From positions 2,915,501-2,979,500 of the forward strand of contig NC_064036.1 of NCBI RefSeq assembly GCF_932526225.1: a stretch of 64,000 nucleotides of DNA, given 5' to 3'. The position numbers and the translations under genes were made by a program. Source of the stretch: Nematostella vectensis (lineage: Eukaryota; Cnidaria; Anthozoa; Actiniaria; Edwardsiidae). This document shows positions 1 through 10,203 of this stretch, in pieces. Position 1 is the first letter of the stretch. Every line of letters starts with the position of its first letter. The notes beneath the pieces were generated by a model. That model was not told the DNA's origin, ran no database searches, and saw only the letters and a list, made by a program, of their open reading frames with translations.

Positions 1-264
1 GGTTGGCAAGAATAGCAGGTACGACTGGTGGATACGGTTTGGTATCTGCTCCGAGAAATGGGCGTAGGTAGTCGGAGTAGGGGTTGTCTGTGTGTAGCTC
101 CCGACGGGCTGCGAGCTTACCCACTTGCACACTCGGTCTATGGAGGCTGAGCCCTTGGGAAGTTTGGCATGCAGAGCGGCCACTCCCTGGAAGCCACCTC
201 TGGCGTAGTATATAGGACGAAGGAACGCATCGAGTTCTTCGTCGGACATGCGCTTCGCCGCCAT
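1..264 (-). CDS. Integrase-like protein, N-terminal part (cut by window edge)
   Basis: Reading leftward from an ATG at 264 the frame is open for 88 codons to the window edge, starting MAAKRMSDEELDAFLRPIYY. The segment includes a YARGGFQGV helix-turn-helix-like stretch followed about 40 residues later by AHFSEQIPNRIHQ, a layout I associate with the region just ahead of the catalytic core in rve-type integrases of Polinton-like elements. The catalytic D,D,E residues would lie beyond position 1. It would be the leftmost leftward gene of the element. The family call rests on recollection of the pattern, not on a search. Confidence 0.5.
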   Translation of the reverse strand, partial: MAAKRMSDEELDAFLRPIYYARGGFQGVAALHAKLPKGSASIDRVCKWVSSQPVGSYTQTTPTPTTYAHFSEQIPNRIHQSYLLFLPT

Positions 265-636
265 TATGTGTCTGCAATGTATGGCAATACATTGCAACAG
301 GTGTGTCAGTCTCCAACAGGCGGTTGCCGTCTGCTCGGGTAGTGCCGCGCGAAGCGCTCGGTCTTTCTGAGGTCGGTAGGCCCCCGAAGAACGGCATTGG
401 CGAATCTCTTAACGCACTGGCTGTCTGCGCGCCACAACTCGAGGCTTCGGTTAGCAATGTCACCAAAGCTACGACACCTTCTGTGTCATCCACCCATCGA
501 CGACACCTTCGGTGTCATCGACTTTTCTCGCTTAGCAGCGGCTGCTACCTCGTGCATAGCACTCCACAACCGGTCTGCAATCATCTTATACGTATACGTA
601 TACGCGCAGTATGGAAAAGGGCCGCCTAGATCTAAA

Positions 637-1063
637 TCACAGCAAGCGGCTAGCTGTGTAGCCGATGGCGAGAGCGCCGGCGCCGATGTACGCCAACTCG
701 GCGTTTTTCTGCGTTCTGCTGGGGACGTAGTAGTCGGACAGCTCAGGAGCCCGCATTGACTCCAGGGATTGTTTTGGTCGGGTCTGGTTGTAAAGTTTGA
801 GCGCGTAGTTAGTGTCGGTGAAGTTTTGCTTTGCGAGGGCCCCTCTCTCGCGACTTTGCACTTGCCAATCGAGGATTTTTTTGTCGCCGCTGTTGGTAGC
901 GTCCATAGTCTTGTTGGTTTTTCTCTAAGGCCTTGTCGTGCCTCTCCTTCTCAGCTAAGGCAGGGCTCTCATCGTTCGACAGGAACTTTGCGAGGTAGTT
1001 GCCACCAACGAATGCAGTCGCGTTTAGGACGGCGCCACCAACCAAAATTGCGACGGAGGCCAT
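637..1063 (-). pseudogene. Frameshifted small element ORF with hydrophobic ends
   Basis: Two overlapping leftward frames make up one ancestral gene. The frame from 1063 begins MASVAILVGGAVLNATAFVG, a hydrophobic or membrane-type N terminus, then a charged KERHDKALEKNQ helix. The frame ending at 637 supplies ELSDYYVPSRTQKNAELAY followed by a second hydrophobic segment near the C terminus. The switch between frames lies around 840-900. I recognise the pairing of a hydrophobic N terminus with an LSDxYxPS motif as a recurrent uncharacterised protein of cnidarian mobile elements. Function unknown; a membrane-associated or virion protein is speculation. Confidence 0.5.
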
Positions 1064-1219
1064 CGAGTAGTGTGTGATGCTGTGTATGTGAACACGAGTT
1101 TAATACATAGCCTACACAAGGCTACATGGGCAGGATCTTCTGGTCCTAAAGGTAACCCTCCAAAGCGACAGCACCTGCAACGGCGGCAGTCATCATCGGG
1201 GTCACTGGCTTTCTGCAGT

Positions 1220-2440
1220 TTATTGTTGTAGCATATAGTTGTAGTTTATCACCAGATCGCTCGGCATCAGCCACACTCCTGGTCCGACCGCAAGACTCAG
1301 TCTCACCTTGGCCTCATGCACGGCTAACTGGTACCTTTGCATGCTTTGAGCGATGTCGTTTTCTATGATCGCGTCTTCAAGCAGCTTCGTGAACTCCGCC
1401 TGCGCCTCCATGGCCGGCCCACCGGCCCCCGCGATAGAGGAACGGACGCTCACCTGCGCGCCAAGCACTGTGTAGACGAACGCCTCGATCGAGCGATCGA
1501 GTCTTCCTAGCCCTGCTTTTGTCAGCCCCTCACCTTTGGGAGGCGCAAATCAGCTATATTGCACGCCCCCGTGGTCGTCGTTGCATATGAGACCCACCTG
1601 CTTCCCACTATTGTACGTCCCACCTTCGTCGCTAAACAGATTGAGGTGGCTCGGGTACTCGTCCGCCGCCGTGTCGTAGCCACGGATCACGTGCACGTTG
1701 CGATACCCCTCCCCCGGGTAGAACACAAACACATCGCCTAGCCCGTGGTTCCGCCCGCCTTTCCATCGGAAGTCCGGCTTACGCGGCAAACTCTATGCAT
1801 AGACGCTCGAAAGCGGCTTTCTTGTAGGGGTTATATTTTTGTGTGAACGGGCTGTCGCCAGGCAGGGGGCGCCGAGCTCGTAGAGTATCCTTCGCGTGGT
1901 AAAGTAGACGTGAAACCTTAGAAATCCCCTGATGACAGAGGGGGGCTTGGCGAAAGCGGGGTCGGTTAGGGACACCCCGCATCCGGCGGTTGCGCACCAG
2001 ACCGCAAAGTTGAGTTGCTGTGGCCAGCACCCATAGGAAGGCTCCGATAGCCAACGGCGAGACTCCTTGGCGGACTTGTGCGTGACTACCGTCCATTTGA
2101 ATATGTCTCGGACCCTAGTCGTGGATGATTTGTCCTCAGCCACGTGTATCTCTAGCTGCGTGAGTAGTGGGGTGATGTCTGAGGCCGTGCTCTCCACGGG
2201 GGTCGCGGGCACGGCGTAGAGCAGCTTTTGCCCGAGGGTCAGAGACCTAGGGAAACCGGGTTTTGCGTGTTTGATTTGTTCGGCTATAGCGTGTTTGATA
2301 TGTTCTGCTATAGAGGCTCCCGCCCAGTTGCCGCCTTTTTCGTCTCTTCCGCCCCGTTCGCCTCCTCGTTCAGCATCCGCCAGCCTTCCCAATCCATGCT
2401 CAGTCCTATTAAACACAAAGGCGGGCTGTGTCCAATACAA
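1220..2440 (-). pseudogene. Broken large element protein, candidate structural protein
   Basis: Three leftward frames line up as fragments of one long protein. The upstream part (frame of 1793-2440) contains WPQQLNFAVWCATAGCGVS. A second frame (to 1779) gives YNPYKKAAFERLCIEFA. The next (1550-1789) contains GRNHGLGDVFVFYPGEGY and SDEGGTYNSGKQVG, and the last (1220-1468) ends with QRYQLAVHEAKVRLSLA and GVWLMPSDLVINYN. At least three frameshifts or stops interrupt it. These motifs recur, from memory, as a roughly 500-600 aa uncharacterised protein in anthozoan genomes. A capsid-type role would fit its size and context but is not shown. I see no alternative host gene. Confidence 0.5.
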
Positions 2441-3121
2441 TGGTGGTCCTACATACTGTGCTCACCAAAGGCGAACAGACGCTCTACTTCGAGCGGCCGA
2501 TAAGGCGCCCACGCTTCGTGGCGCTCCGGCAGTGCTCGCTGTTTAACAGCTGGTATAATCTCGAGCGGGAGCATCAGATAACGACTATATCCGCCCTCCC
2601 GCCCATCGCTACTCTGCCAGCCGGGCACCACACGGCCGAGTCCATCGTGGAAACGATCAACTGCGCTGAAAGCAAGATTCTGACCGCGAAGCTGGATCCC
2701 CTCACCGGGAGGATCGCGCTTATGTCCAATGGCGTTGCGTTCCTGAATGCCGAGCTTTGCGCACTATTTGGCCTAGAGGCTGAAGACAATCAGTTGGGGG
2801 AGCGGGGCCTCGCACTGCCCTTGGAGGGGGGGGGGGGCACTTAAGGTGGCTTTGCCGAAAATAGAGGCCCTCTACATCTGCTGCGATATCGTAGATCGCA
2901 CGCAATGCCTCTCCTTAGGCAAGCCTTCAAACGTTCTCGCTTGCCTAGAAACCCGCGGGAGACCGCACGAGAAAGTCGTCTATGGACCCGACATCCCCGT
3001 TTGTGTCGCAGCAACTTCCTCTGAGTTTGTCTCGAGTATCCAAATATGGATAAGGGATAACTACGGTAGACGGGTGGACTATAAGGGCAAGTCCGTTCGC
3101 CTTGTATTAGAGCTAAGCTAG
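2428..3121 (+). pseudogene. Frameshifted element protein, possible minor structural protein
   Basis: Two + frames abut: 2428-2844 (with SLFNSWYNLEREHQITT and GHHTAESIVETIN) and 2846-3121 (with IEALYICCDIVDR, SNVLACLETRG and a final VSSIQIWIRDNYGRRVDYKG). A run of G at about 2826-2836 sits at the junction, so a slippage-type indel probably split one gene. The C-terminal stretch looks like beta-rich strands of a virion-type fold; that is an impression only. It starts just inside the 5' end of the oppositely oriented large ORF, so the two share a divergent promoter region near 2430. Confidence 0.5.
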
Positions 3122-3137
3122 CTCCAACGTAACAAAC

Positions 3138-3686
3138 ATGGCAAACAGCGACGTTAGCGGTGGTTCCATATACCCCTCGCTTCCCAGTATGCACAGCGGC
3201 GGCGACGTGCAAAGCTCCCGACTCCAGAAAATATGTGACACTCAGGCGGTTCTAGACAACGAGATAACGCATCATCGACAGGTGCGGAAAATGTATAAGC
3301 GCGCCTTTGCCGTTACCCATGCTTTGTCTGTGGCATCCGGCATCGCTGCATGGGCGCTTTCCAGCGCCGGGGTAGGAGTCTCTTTGAGTGGGATAGGGGT
3401 TCTGATCGGCGGTCCGCTGGCAGGGGTCGCTGGGCTGATCGGTGTCGTGGGCGTAGGCGCAGGGATAGTCTCTAGGGGTCTTACGAGCAAGGTGGCTAAA
3501 CACGAAGACACAATGGTTTTAGCGGAGAGTAAGAAAAACTCGATCAGCGAGCTGGTCTCTAAGGCTCTGCAAGACGGGCATATCTCAGACGAAGAGTTCC
3601 AACTAATACTTCGGGAACAAGAGAGATACTACGCGCTCAAGGCCACTATCAGAGCTCGACACGGCCTCGCATCGCGTGAGAAATAA
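3138..3686 (+). CDS. Element protein with Gly/Val-rich hydrophobic core
   Basis: A 182-aa intact ORF from ATG 3138, which follows the previous stop by 17 bp. The N-terminal third is polar and begins MANSDVSGGSIYPSLPS. Residues about 55-115 form a long Gly/Ala/Val/Ile-rich hydrophobic stretch able to form two or three membrane helices (for example GIGVLIGGPLAGVAGLIGVV). The C-terminal part is a charged helix with SISELVSKALQDGHISDEEF. I recognise this arrangement as a recurrent partner of the neighbouring ORFs in cnidarian elements, of unknown function. It is the only ORF of the element that appears unbroken here. Confidence 0.55.
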   Translation: MANSDVSGGSIYPSLPSMHSGGDVQSSRLQKICDTQAVLDNEITHHRQVRKMYKRAFAVTHALSVASGIAAWALSSAGVGVSLSGIGVLIGGPLAGVAGLIGVVGVGAGIVSRGLTSKVAKHEDTMVLAESKKNSISELVSKALQDGHISDEEFQLILREQERYYALKATIRARHGLASREK

Positions 3687-3976
3687 AGCAAAAAGGGCCC
3701 CCGAGAAAGTCCCTGGAGACGCGCGAAAAGATGAAAAAGAGGCTGCGAGAAATTCGCGAAGAGTTCGGGAGCGAGGTGTTCGAGAACTCAGGTTTAAACG
3801 CCACGCTAGCGGCTTCGAATTTACGGCCGTAAAACGGTTATTCCGCGCTCCGTAGGGTGGCGGTCCAATCCAATGCTCGGTATACTACAGGACAGACGAG
3901 GGTCTGATTGCAAGGTTCCCACTTGTTACCACACAAGGGGGGCCAGCGCTTTTTCGCCCCAAAGAGTTGTGTACCC

Positions 3977-4163
3977 GAACCCCGCCCGACGTAGATTAGC
4001 AATTGCCAATTATTTATCTACCAGAACCCCGCCCGACGTAGATTAACAATTGCCAATTATTAATCTACCAGAACCACGCCCGACGTAGATTAACAATTGC
4101 CAATTATTAATCTACCAGAACCCCGCCCAACGTAGATTAATTATTGCTAATTATTAATCTACG
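3977..4163. repeat. Four 47-bp tandem units with internal palindromes
   Basis: Units begin with GAACC at 3977, 4024, 4071 and 4118, a strict 47-bp period. Each unit has a GC-rich half (CCCCGCCCGACG) and an AT-rich half in which GTAGATTAA is mirrored by TTAATCTAC around an AATTGCCAAT centre, so every copy can form a hairpin. The array lies at the right edge of the GC-rich element, which suits terminal or subterminal binding sites for a transposase or replication protein. That role is inference. Confidence 0.9.
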
Positions 4164-6450
4164 CGATCCTTGATCTGCTGTCTATAAAAAACCCCAGTCC
4201 CCCCGCATGTTGACGTCCCTGTTCCATTCTGTTCCACACTTTTGTTGTTCACTTACAAGGATTCTTGGACGTCTACGCACTAAATACCTAATTAAAACCA
4301 CGTTTCACATGAATAGCCTGAAAGAAAGGCAAATTACGTTGAACGCTTCACGTTTTTCAAGTTATTCTTACGAGAAAAAAGTTCGAGCGTTTTCGGGGAA
4401 ATATTTGTCAATTCGACTAATTTTTTTATTCACACATTAAAAAAAGTGTAAACAACTAGGTAAAAATGACACTGCGTATTATTTGAAACAACATTTACTT
4501 ATAACAAACAAGGCTGGATTTTATTATAGACAAAACGACAGCCATTAAAAATCTTGAAGTATACTATACCCACGAACGTAATTCGACTGCATAAATATGG
4601 CCTAGTTTTACTGGTGGATTGTGTTGTTGTTCCTCCACCCCCTTATTTTTTTTTACCCAAGTCAGTATAGCCCGTGTCCGGAACAAAACCTTACTGGACC
4701 CGATTCTGGACCAAAATTTTGACGTGGCTAGTTGATAGAAAATATGTCTGCGCTTCGCTGTCTATTTTGCTCTTACAACTGCCTAAGCGTTGGCAATTGT
4801 TGATGCCGCTGTCTTTGCGATCCTCGTCTTTTCTGAGACGCCTTTCTCCTATTACATGTTTCTGCCTTGTCTAGATTCCTTCTTGCTCCTCTCTGTTTTT
4901 CTAACAGTCCTAACTCCAATTCCTTATTATTATGATCAGGACCACTTTTAGGTGGCGTTGGTTCTTTTTGTAGAAGTTCTGGGACGCGCTTGTATTGATA
5001 ATGCTCTTGGGACCATGTGTGTTGGGTCCCTTGCAGGATTTTGCGCGCTGTGTTCGCGAGGTTTTCTCTCTCGCTGATCTTGTGTTGAATCGATAAGGTC
5101 TTCTGTCACATAGACTGTTGGACTTCGCAGATCGACCTTACTGCCCGCCATCATCTTATCCAATACTTCTTTAAAGTGAGGAGAACTACTCGTTATTAAT
5201 ACAGAGGGCATTTCGATCTGCTTCCATTCAGGAACGCTGAATGGTTTAGACATCCCAGCATTAAGCTCTCTCTGCTACAATAGTCGCAGATCTTCAAACT
5301 GCTGACATTTTTTCTCCAGTTCATTGTAAGCTTAGGAAGTTTTTCCCTGTGAAACCACCATAGTTTTTTTATACATAAAGTTTCCTGATGGAGCTTGGAG
5401 AAGTGATTGAGTTTCCACCTGTCGTGCTAGCCCTCTAAGGTGAGAAGTGTGTAAATATTCATGGTTCTCGTGTTAGAGGGGCAACTATCTTATTAGCATA
5501 TTTAAAGGGGCAGTCGCACGTTCGTTTCAAAGTGAAAATACACCGTGGAATCGTCATTTCTTGAGAGCGAAAATAGACGGCTGAAAGAGTATGCAGATGT
5601 GAAATCCGTTTGCATCGCGCCGAATTTACTCACAAGAAGACAATCAATAGCTTTTAGATAGTGTCCTGTAGTTTTTCTCTGTGCTAGATTGGTGACGGTA
5701 GCATTCTTGAAAAATACCGCCACCGATGCGACTGCCCCTTTAAAACTTTTGAAAGTTATGAACTTTCCTATGGTTGCTTTTTTCATTACCCGTTTTCGAA
5801 ACTTTTATGAAATTGTTTTTAAAACGATTATCCCGGCTTCTAACAGCTTTCAATAGAGAAAAAAATGAGAGAATCCATAATTTCTAAGAAGACAACTATT
5901 CGTCATTTAAAACGAGGACTCAGTCACGCACATTTCACGCTGTTTTCTCCATATTCTTTTTACCAAAACACACTCAAAGGTGTCACTTTTAGTATTGACC
6001 ATCTACAGAAAATACAGCCTCTAAACACGTTTGAGCCTTAATATCATATGCGACTAATATATTACTATAAAACTAATTTAAGAAAAGAAGAAACGTTATT
6101 GTATACGGAGTGAGTTTTTATTGACTATTCAAATCAAACTAAAAATGCGCGATTCCTGGCGACTCGTTCTTGTCTTATTTTACAGTAATTAGCTATGACA
6201 ATAAGGATCGCAAACTCCATGTCAAACTACTACCCCATTTAGCGACCTTTATCGTCATAGAGCTTCTTATAAAATCAATTAAAATAATAGAGGGTTCACT
6301 GTTCTTCATTAAACAAAGGACCGTATGGATCACTAGACAATTGGCTGCAAATGCCTTTACAAACGCGTTCCACGTACGAGATAAACAAAGCGATGGAAAT
6401 ACGAAAGCAAATCATAAACAGCATAAGTGTTAGGAGGGGAATATGCCGAG
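4164..6450. other. AT-rich intergenic DNA without a convincing gene
   Basis: After a TATA-like CTATAAAAAA at about 4181 the sequence is AT-rich. The short frames in it have no recognisable motifs, and I see no paired splice sites joining them. It contains one TTAA-flanked MITE (listed separately). The last 100 bp contains AG-ended tracts such as GTGTTAG at about 6427 that could be the acceptor of a noncoding 5' exon for the ORF at 6451. Confidence 0.5.
5502..5743. mobile_element. 242-bp TTAA-type MITE
   Basis: The left end reads TTAAAGGGGCAGTCGCA and the right end TGCGACTGCCCCTTTAA, a terminal inverted repeat of 17 bp including the TTAA that would be the duplicated target. TTAA targets are typical of piggyBac and Kolobok families. 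The leftward 94-aa frame that covers it is only a chance ORF through the MITE. Confidence 0.7.
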
Positions 6451-8619
6451 ATGAGCTTCCAAGAGGGTTTTGAAAGCGAGCTTCTTGAACCTCAGGTTGA
6501 GCCCTCGCTCCTTTCGAAGTCATCCGAGTTTTCCAAGGTCTTGGCGGAGCTTGCTTCTGATAGTCCATCACACGATTCTGCCCAGAAAAGTGTCCGTTTT
6601 AAAGAAGGGGACACAGGAGATGGTGCTTTCTCGACAGATATAGCCTCTAGTCTACAAAAAGATTCTTTTTCTAGTCATCTTGATAACGGGATATCTCAAG
6701 TTCCGAGTAAACAAGCGCCTCATGGTCACGGATTACCCAAACAATGCGAATTATTTGGTAAACAAGGAGTCTCATCCGAACAAGGCTGTAGTGCCAAGTC
6801 TTCAATTGATGAAGGTGCTGTCCAAGCGGCGAGAGCAGAAGCTGGTGATGGATTAGCAATCACGCACAAAGGTTCTTCATCAAGAGATGAACAGGAAAGA
6901 CCTGATAAAGAATTTGACGGATATGTCGTCTTCACAGACGCCAGAAGCAGCTCCGGCAGTACTAGCGATCAATATAAGGCTAAAGTAAAAGATGCGCGTG
7001 GTGAAGTGAATGAGACCTCAGCCGGCACGTATGTGCAAACACAACCGCAACGTAAGAACAGTATCAAAGCTTTGTCTCAAAGGATTGGAAACCACCCTGT
7101 CATCGCAAAAGCAAAGAAAACAAGCTCCAGATTATCGGTAAAGCGGCAAGAGAAATCAGACAAGCAACTATCCGCTACAGCGGACTCCTTAGTAACGCGT
7201 CCGGCTCATCAACATCCACCAAAAATCTCAATTTTAACAGAATCGTCTCGACACAATTCTCCCAAGTCGTCACCTATACCCATGCAGGGAAGGTCACCGT
7301 CCTCCAGGCAACCAACGTCGCCACCATCACCTAGGCAACCAACCTCAACACCATCACCTAGGCAACCAACGTCGCCCCCATCACCTAGGCAGCCAACTTC
7401 ATTACCATTACCTGGGCAACAAACGTCACTATCATCACCTAGACAACGGATGTCATCGCCCAGGTCCCCAATATCACCACAAACCAGGTCAATGACATCA
7501 CCTAGATCACCACAATCACCAACAGTGCCTCGTCGACCAATATCACCTAGACCGCCGTTGTCGTCATCACCTAGTTCACCATTGTCTCCGAGTTTACCAG
7601 GGTCAACTCCTCCTCCGCTGTCACCCCTATCTCCGAGACCCACCTTGTCCCCTAGGCCAGGAAGTCGGTCTTCCTTATCTCCGAGTCCTTCCTTGTCACC
7701 TAGGCCAGGAAGGCGGTCACCTTCATCTCCGAGACCTACCGTGGTTTTAAGGCCAGCCAAAAAAGAAGGACCTCCGGAGGGTGCTATGGTCAGTAATAGC
7801 ATTGAATCGAGCCTGGAACAGGTAAGTACCTCTGGAGAGCAGGGAGACGTCAATGATGTATCGTCCGTGCTATGCGTCACAATGGACGTGCCGGCTAGCC
7901 ATAGAAGCTCGACGACTGGGAGTTATCAGAAGTCACGAGCTGATAAGCTCGCTATATCACCCCGCGTCGCTCAGATAAGACGAGGGAGTGTTATCCGGTC
8001 CAATAGTCACGAACCCCCAATTGAATACTTGCAGGTGCCAGTCCATGTGAGAAGCAAGTCTTTTTTCCAAATCGACTCGGAACGGACCAACGACAGAGAA
8101 GACGTAAGCCCTTTACTACGGAGGCCAACTTCGGGTTCCGAAAACTCTCCGAATGAAGCACGAAGGAGATCTAATGGATGGACGGACGAGATGGCAAGTG
8201 TTCAATTGAGCCCCAGGCGCGGAAGTATAAACATGGTGCGCCGGGGTTCAAAATGCTTAGGGGATTTATCCCTTGGAGATGCAAGCACACAGCGCCCGAG
8301 CACCCCAGACATCATGTCCCCAACTATTGGCCGTAGGTTGAGCATAGTGGCTCATGGGCAGCAACGCAGGAGGTCTAAAATATCGGATGAGCTGAGCCTG
8401 GTAGCGAGCCTACTAATTCATGAGGCAAGTGTAGGCGATGACGACGTGGCACTACCGGAAGTGAGTTTGAGTGACGTCATGAAAAGCTGGAATGCTTCCG
8501 CTGAGGATAAGCACGCGCTGTCACGTGTTATCGACAAACGAAAAGAAGCGAAAATAGACTTTGAGGCGGTACAGAACTGTAGGTATCTAAGGAACACCTC
8601 GCATGAGGACGACTCATGA
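6451..8619 (+). CDS. Long Ser/Pro-rich disordered protein with conserved C-terminal motifs
   Basis: A single open exon of 722 codons. I prefer the ATG at 6451 (protein MSFQEGFES...) over one eight codons upstream, because it has a purine at -3 and its product starts MS like the paralog at 10204. The protein is low in hydrophobic residues and probably disordered. Residues 46-50 (KSVRF) match an RVxF-type protein phosphatase 1 docking motif. Residues about 268-436 are a Ser-Pro-Arg region of degenerate PSPRQPTS repeats, rich in potential proline-directed kinase and SH3 sites. Basic RRGS-type sites follow (for example PRRGSINMVRRGS). Near the end, LPEVSLSDVMKSW (668-680) and CRYLR (710-714) match the downstream gene. 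I do not recognise a named family. A scaffold or phosphatase-regulatory role is only suggested by the motifs. Confidence 0.75.
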   Translation: MSFQEGFESELLEPQVEPSLLSKSSEFSKVLAELASDSPSHDSAQKSVRFKEGDTGDGAFSTDIASSLQKDSFSSHLDNGISQVPSKQAPHGHGLPKQCELFGKQGVSSEQGCSAKSSIDEGAVQAARAEAGDGLAITHKGSSSRDEQERPDKEFDGYVVFTDARSSSGSTSDQYKAKVKDARGEVNETSAGTYVQTQPQRKNSIKALSQRIGNHPVIAKAKKTSSRLSVKRQEKSDKQLSATADSLVTRPAHQHPPKISILTESSRHNSPKSSPIPMQGRSPSSRQPTSPPSPRQPTSTPSPRQPTSPPSPRQPTSLPLPGQQTSLSSPRQRMSSPRSPISPQTRSMTSPRSPQSPTVPRRPISPRPPLSSSPSSPLSPSLPGSTPPPLSPLSPRPTLSPRPGSRSSLSPSPSLSPRPGRRSPSSPRPTVVLRPAKKEGPPEGAMVSNSIESSLEQVSTSGEQGDVNDVSSVLCVTMDVPASHRSSTTGSYQKSRADKLAISPRVAQIRRGSVIRSNSHEPPIEYLQVPVHVRSKSFFQIDSERTNDREDVSPLLRRPTSGSENSPNEARRRSNGWTDEMASVQLSPRRGSINMVRRGSKCLGDLSLGDASTQRPSTPDIMSPTIGRRLSIVAHGQQRRRSKISDELSLVASLLIHEASVGDDDVALPEVSLSDVMKSWNASAEDKHALSRVIDKRKEAKIDFEAVQNCRYLRNTSHEDDS

Positions 8620-10203
8620 CAGTGTGTTTGATAGAGTGTGCTTGGAACATTAAGAGCAAAGGAAACCGCCAAGTAGCCGATCATAGTGCTCGTCTTAAAA
8701 CATTGCTTTGCCACTATGAAATGTTGTGTTTCGATACTTCGTTTAAGCTGCCTCTTGTCTTCGTCCTCAGGGTCTCTTCATAGCGATACCAAACAGCGGC
8801 TTAGCCAGGATTTTTATTAGGAGGGGCCCAAAAGGGACTTTGAATGCATTTTCTCCTGTACTTTAGTTAATGTCTCATACATTTACTCTATTTTTGGCTG
8901 CTAAAAAGAGGCTACGCCCTTGCCAAAGACAATAGAAAACCAACAGACAAATCTTATATGATGTTTTGCTGTAGAATTGGGGACTACGTCAAAAGCTAGG
9001 GGCCAGGCTCGTACCCAGCTCTCTTGGGGGATGCGCAGCCATATGTGCATCATGGGTAGCATTTGACGATCATCCAATAAGAAATTGAGGCAGAGAGGAG
9101 GTGCGCGCGCACCGTACCATCCTCCCCTTATGTAAGCACCTGGGTACGATTAATGAAAATTGCAAAAAGTCGACAAAACGCAACAAGTGCTTTTTATAGA
9201 ACATACTAATGATATTTTGCCAAGTCACCTCTCTCTAGAGGTTGTAATATTTTCCCAATGACATGTCCGTAGTTAATTTGTGCAAACAAACAGTTATGTT
9301 AAAACAAGTGGAGTTGGGAGAGAGCTGGTTGGAAAATGGTGTTGATTACGGGCTATAAAAGCATTTTAGACCTTGAAAGTCCTATATTATTTTCAGTATT
9401 ATTGATAAAGATCAAGGTTTCGGGAACCATCCAGAGCAATGTGTCTGTTACCCCAGGTTACGCAAATGACTGTTGGGTCACCCTAATGGTATTGTCGAAG
9501 CTTTGGTTACCTGTTAATTATAGGCTAAAGGTTTTGGGAAGAGCTTGCTTCGCTATTTGTCTCATTACATGAATTAATTAGACATTTAGCCCTTTTCGTT
9601 TGACTTTATTTACGACGATATTCCATGAATGACCATTTTGATAAGTTTATAAATTTCTACTTATTTTTTTCTTTATATGCTTGTTGTCATGGTTTTAAGC
9701 TCATTTATGTTTATGCAATAAAAACAAAGTGGAGCTAAAACCCACAGGATTGTTAAATACCATAACTAAATACATCTCTGTTGTTGTATATTATAAACAT
9801 TCAGCTAAAAAGTTCTTGTAAAAGAGATGTTGACAAAGATTTTGTCGTGTGCGTTACGGTTACTGCGCCTTTTCTCCCTCCCCCGTCATCACGAGATGTT
9901 GCACGTCACTGGTCACGCCGACACAACTACTCTCACAATACTCCCACAAAGTACATCACTCCAAAACTCACCCCTATCAGTGCTACCAAAACATTGTGTT
10001 AGTTAAGTGCTGATGGTAAGGATCGATCGAGTTTTCGTTCGCAAGATCTTACGCATAAACCTGTCGTTCTAGTCGACTGCTTATTGGCTGCCCATTTGAT
10101 ACGTGTTCGAATTCGATCACGGAATTTGCCCCCGAGCACGAGAGCTTGCGAGTGTCGGGTTAGTCATCTACTTGAAGATCAACTCCATATAAACCACGAC
10201 GCC
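8620..10203. other. Intergenic region between the two paralogous ORFs
   Basis: No gene seen. It holds a short MITE-like palindromic repeat near 9005-9152 and otherwise AT-rich DNA. An AATAAA at about 9717 on the + strand could serve as a distant polyadenylation signal for the 6451 ORF. Confidence 0.5.
9005..9152. mobile_element. Short MITE-like repeat with GTACCCAG ends
   Basis: CTCGTACCCAG near the left end is mirrored by CTGGGTACGAT near the right end, about 145 bp apart. Related end sequences occur at 45505-45690, 60050-60225 and about 17030, pointing to one dispersed family. Confidence 0.45.

Larger units (their letters stand above)
1..4163. mobile_element. Degraded Maverick/Polinton-like virus-derived element, right part
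   Basis: A GC-rich block that contrasts sharply with the AT-rich DNA after about 4170. It carries a compact set of intronless ORFs on both strands: three leftward (1-264, 637-1063, 1220-2440) and two rightward (2428-3121, 3138-3686), diverging near 2430. The leftmost ORF reads like the N-terminal part of a retroviral-type integrase. The others resemble, from memory, uncharacterised multi-copy proteins that recur in sea anemone and coral genomes beside such integrases. Several ORFs are split by frameshifts, so this copy is an old relic. The right boundary is placed after the 47-bp palindromic array and is approximate. The left end lies outside the window. No target-site duplication can be seen. 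The assignment to Maverick/Polinton or a related virus-like group is inference. Confidence 0.6.

Noticed and set aside
7209-7880. Minus-strand 223-aa Gly/Asp-rich frame
   Set aside because: Antisense of the Ser-Pro-Arg repeat region of the 6451 gene; its composition is the mirror of SPR codons.
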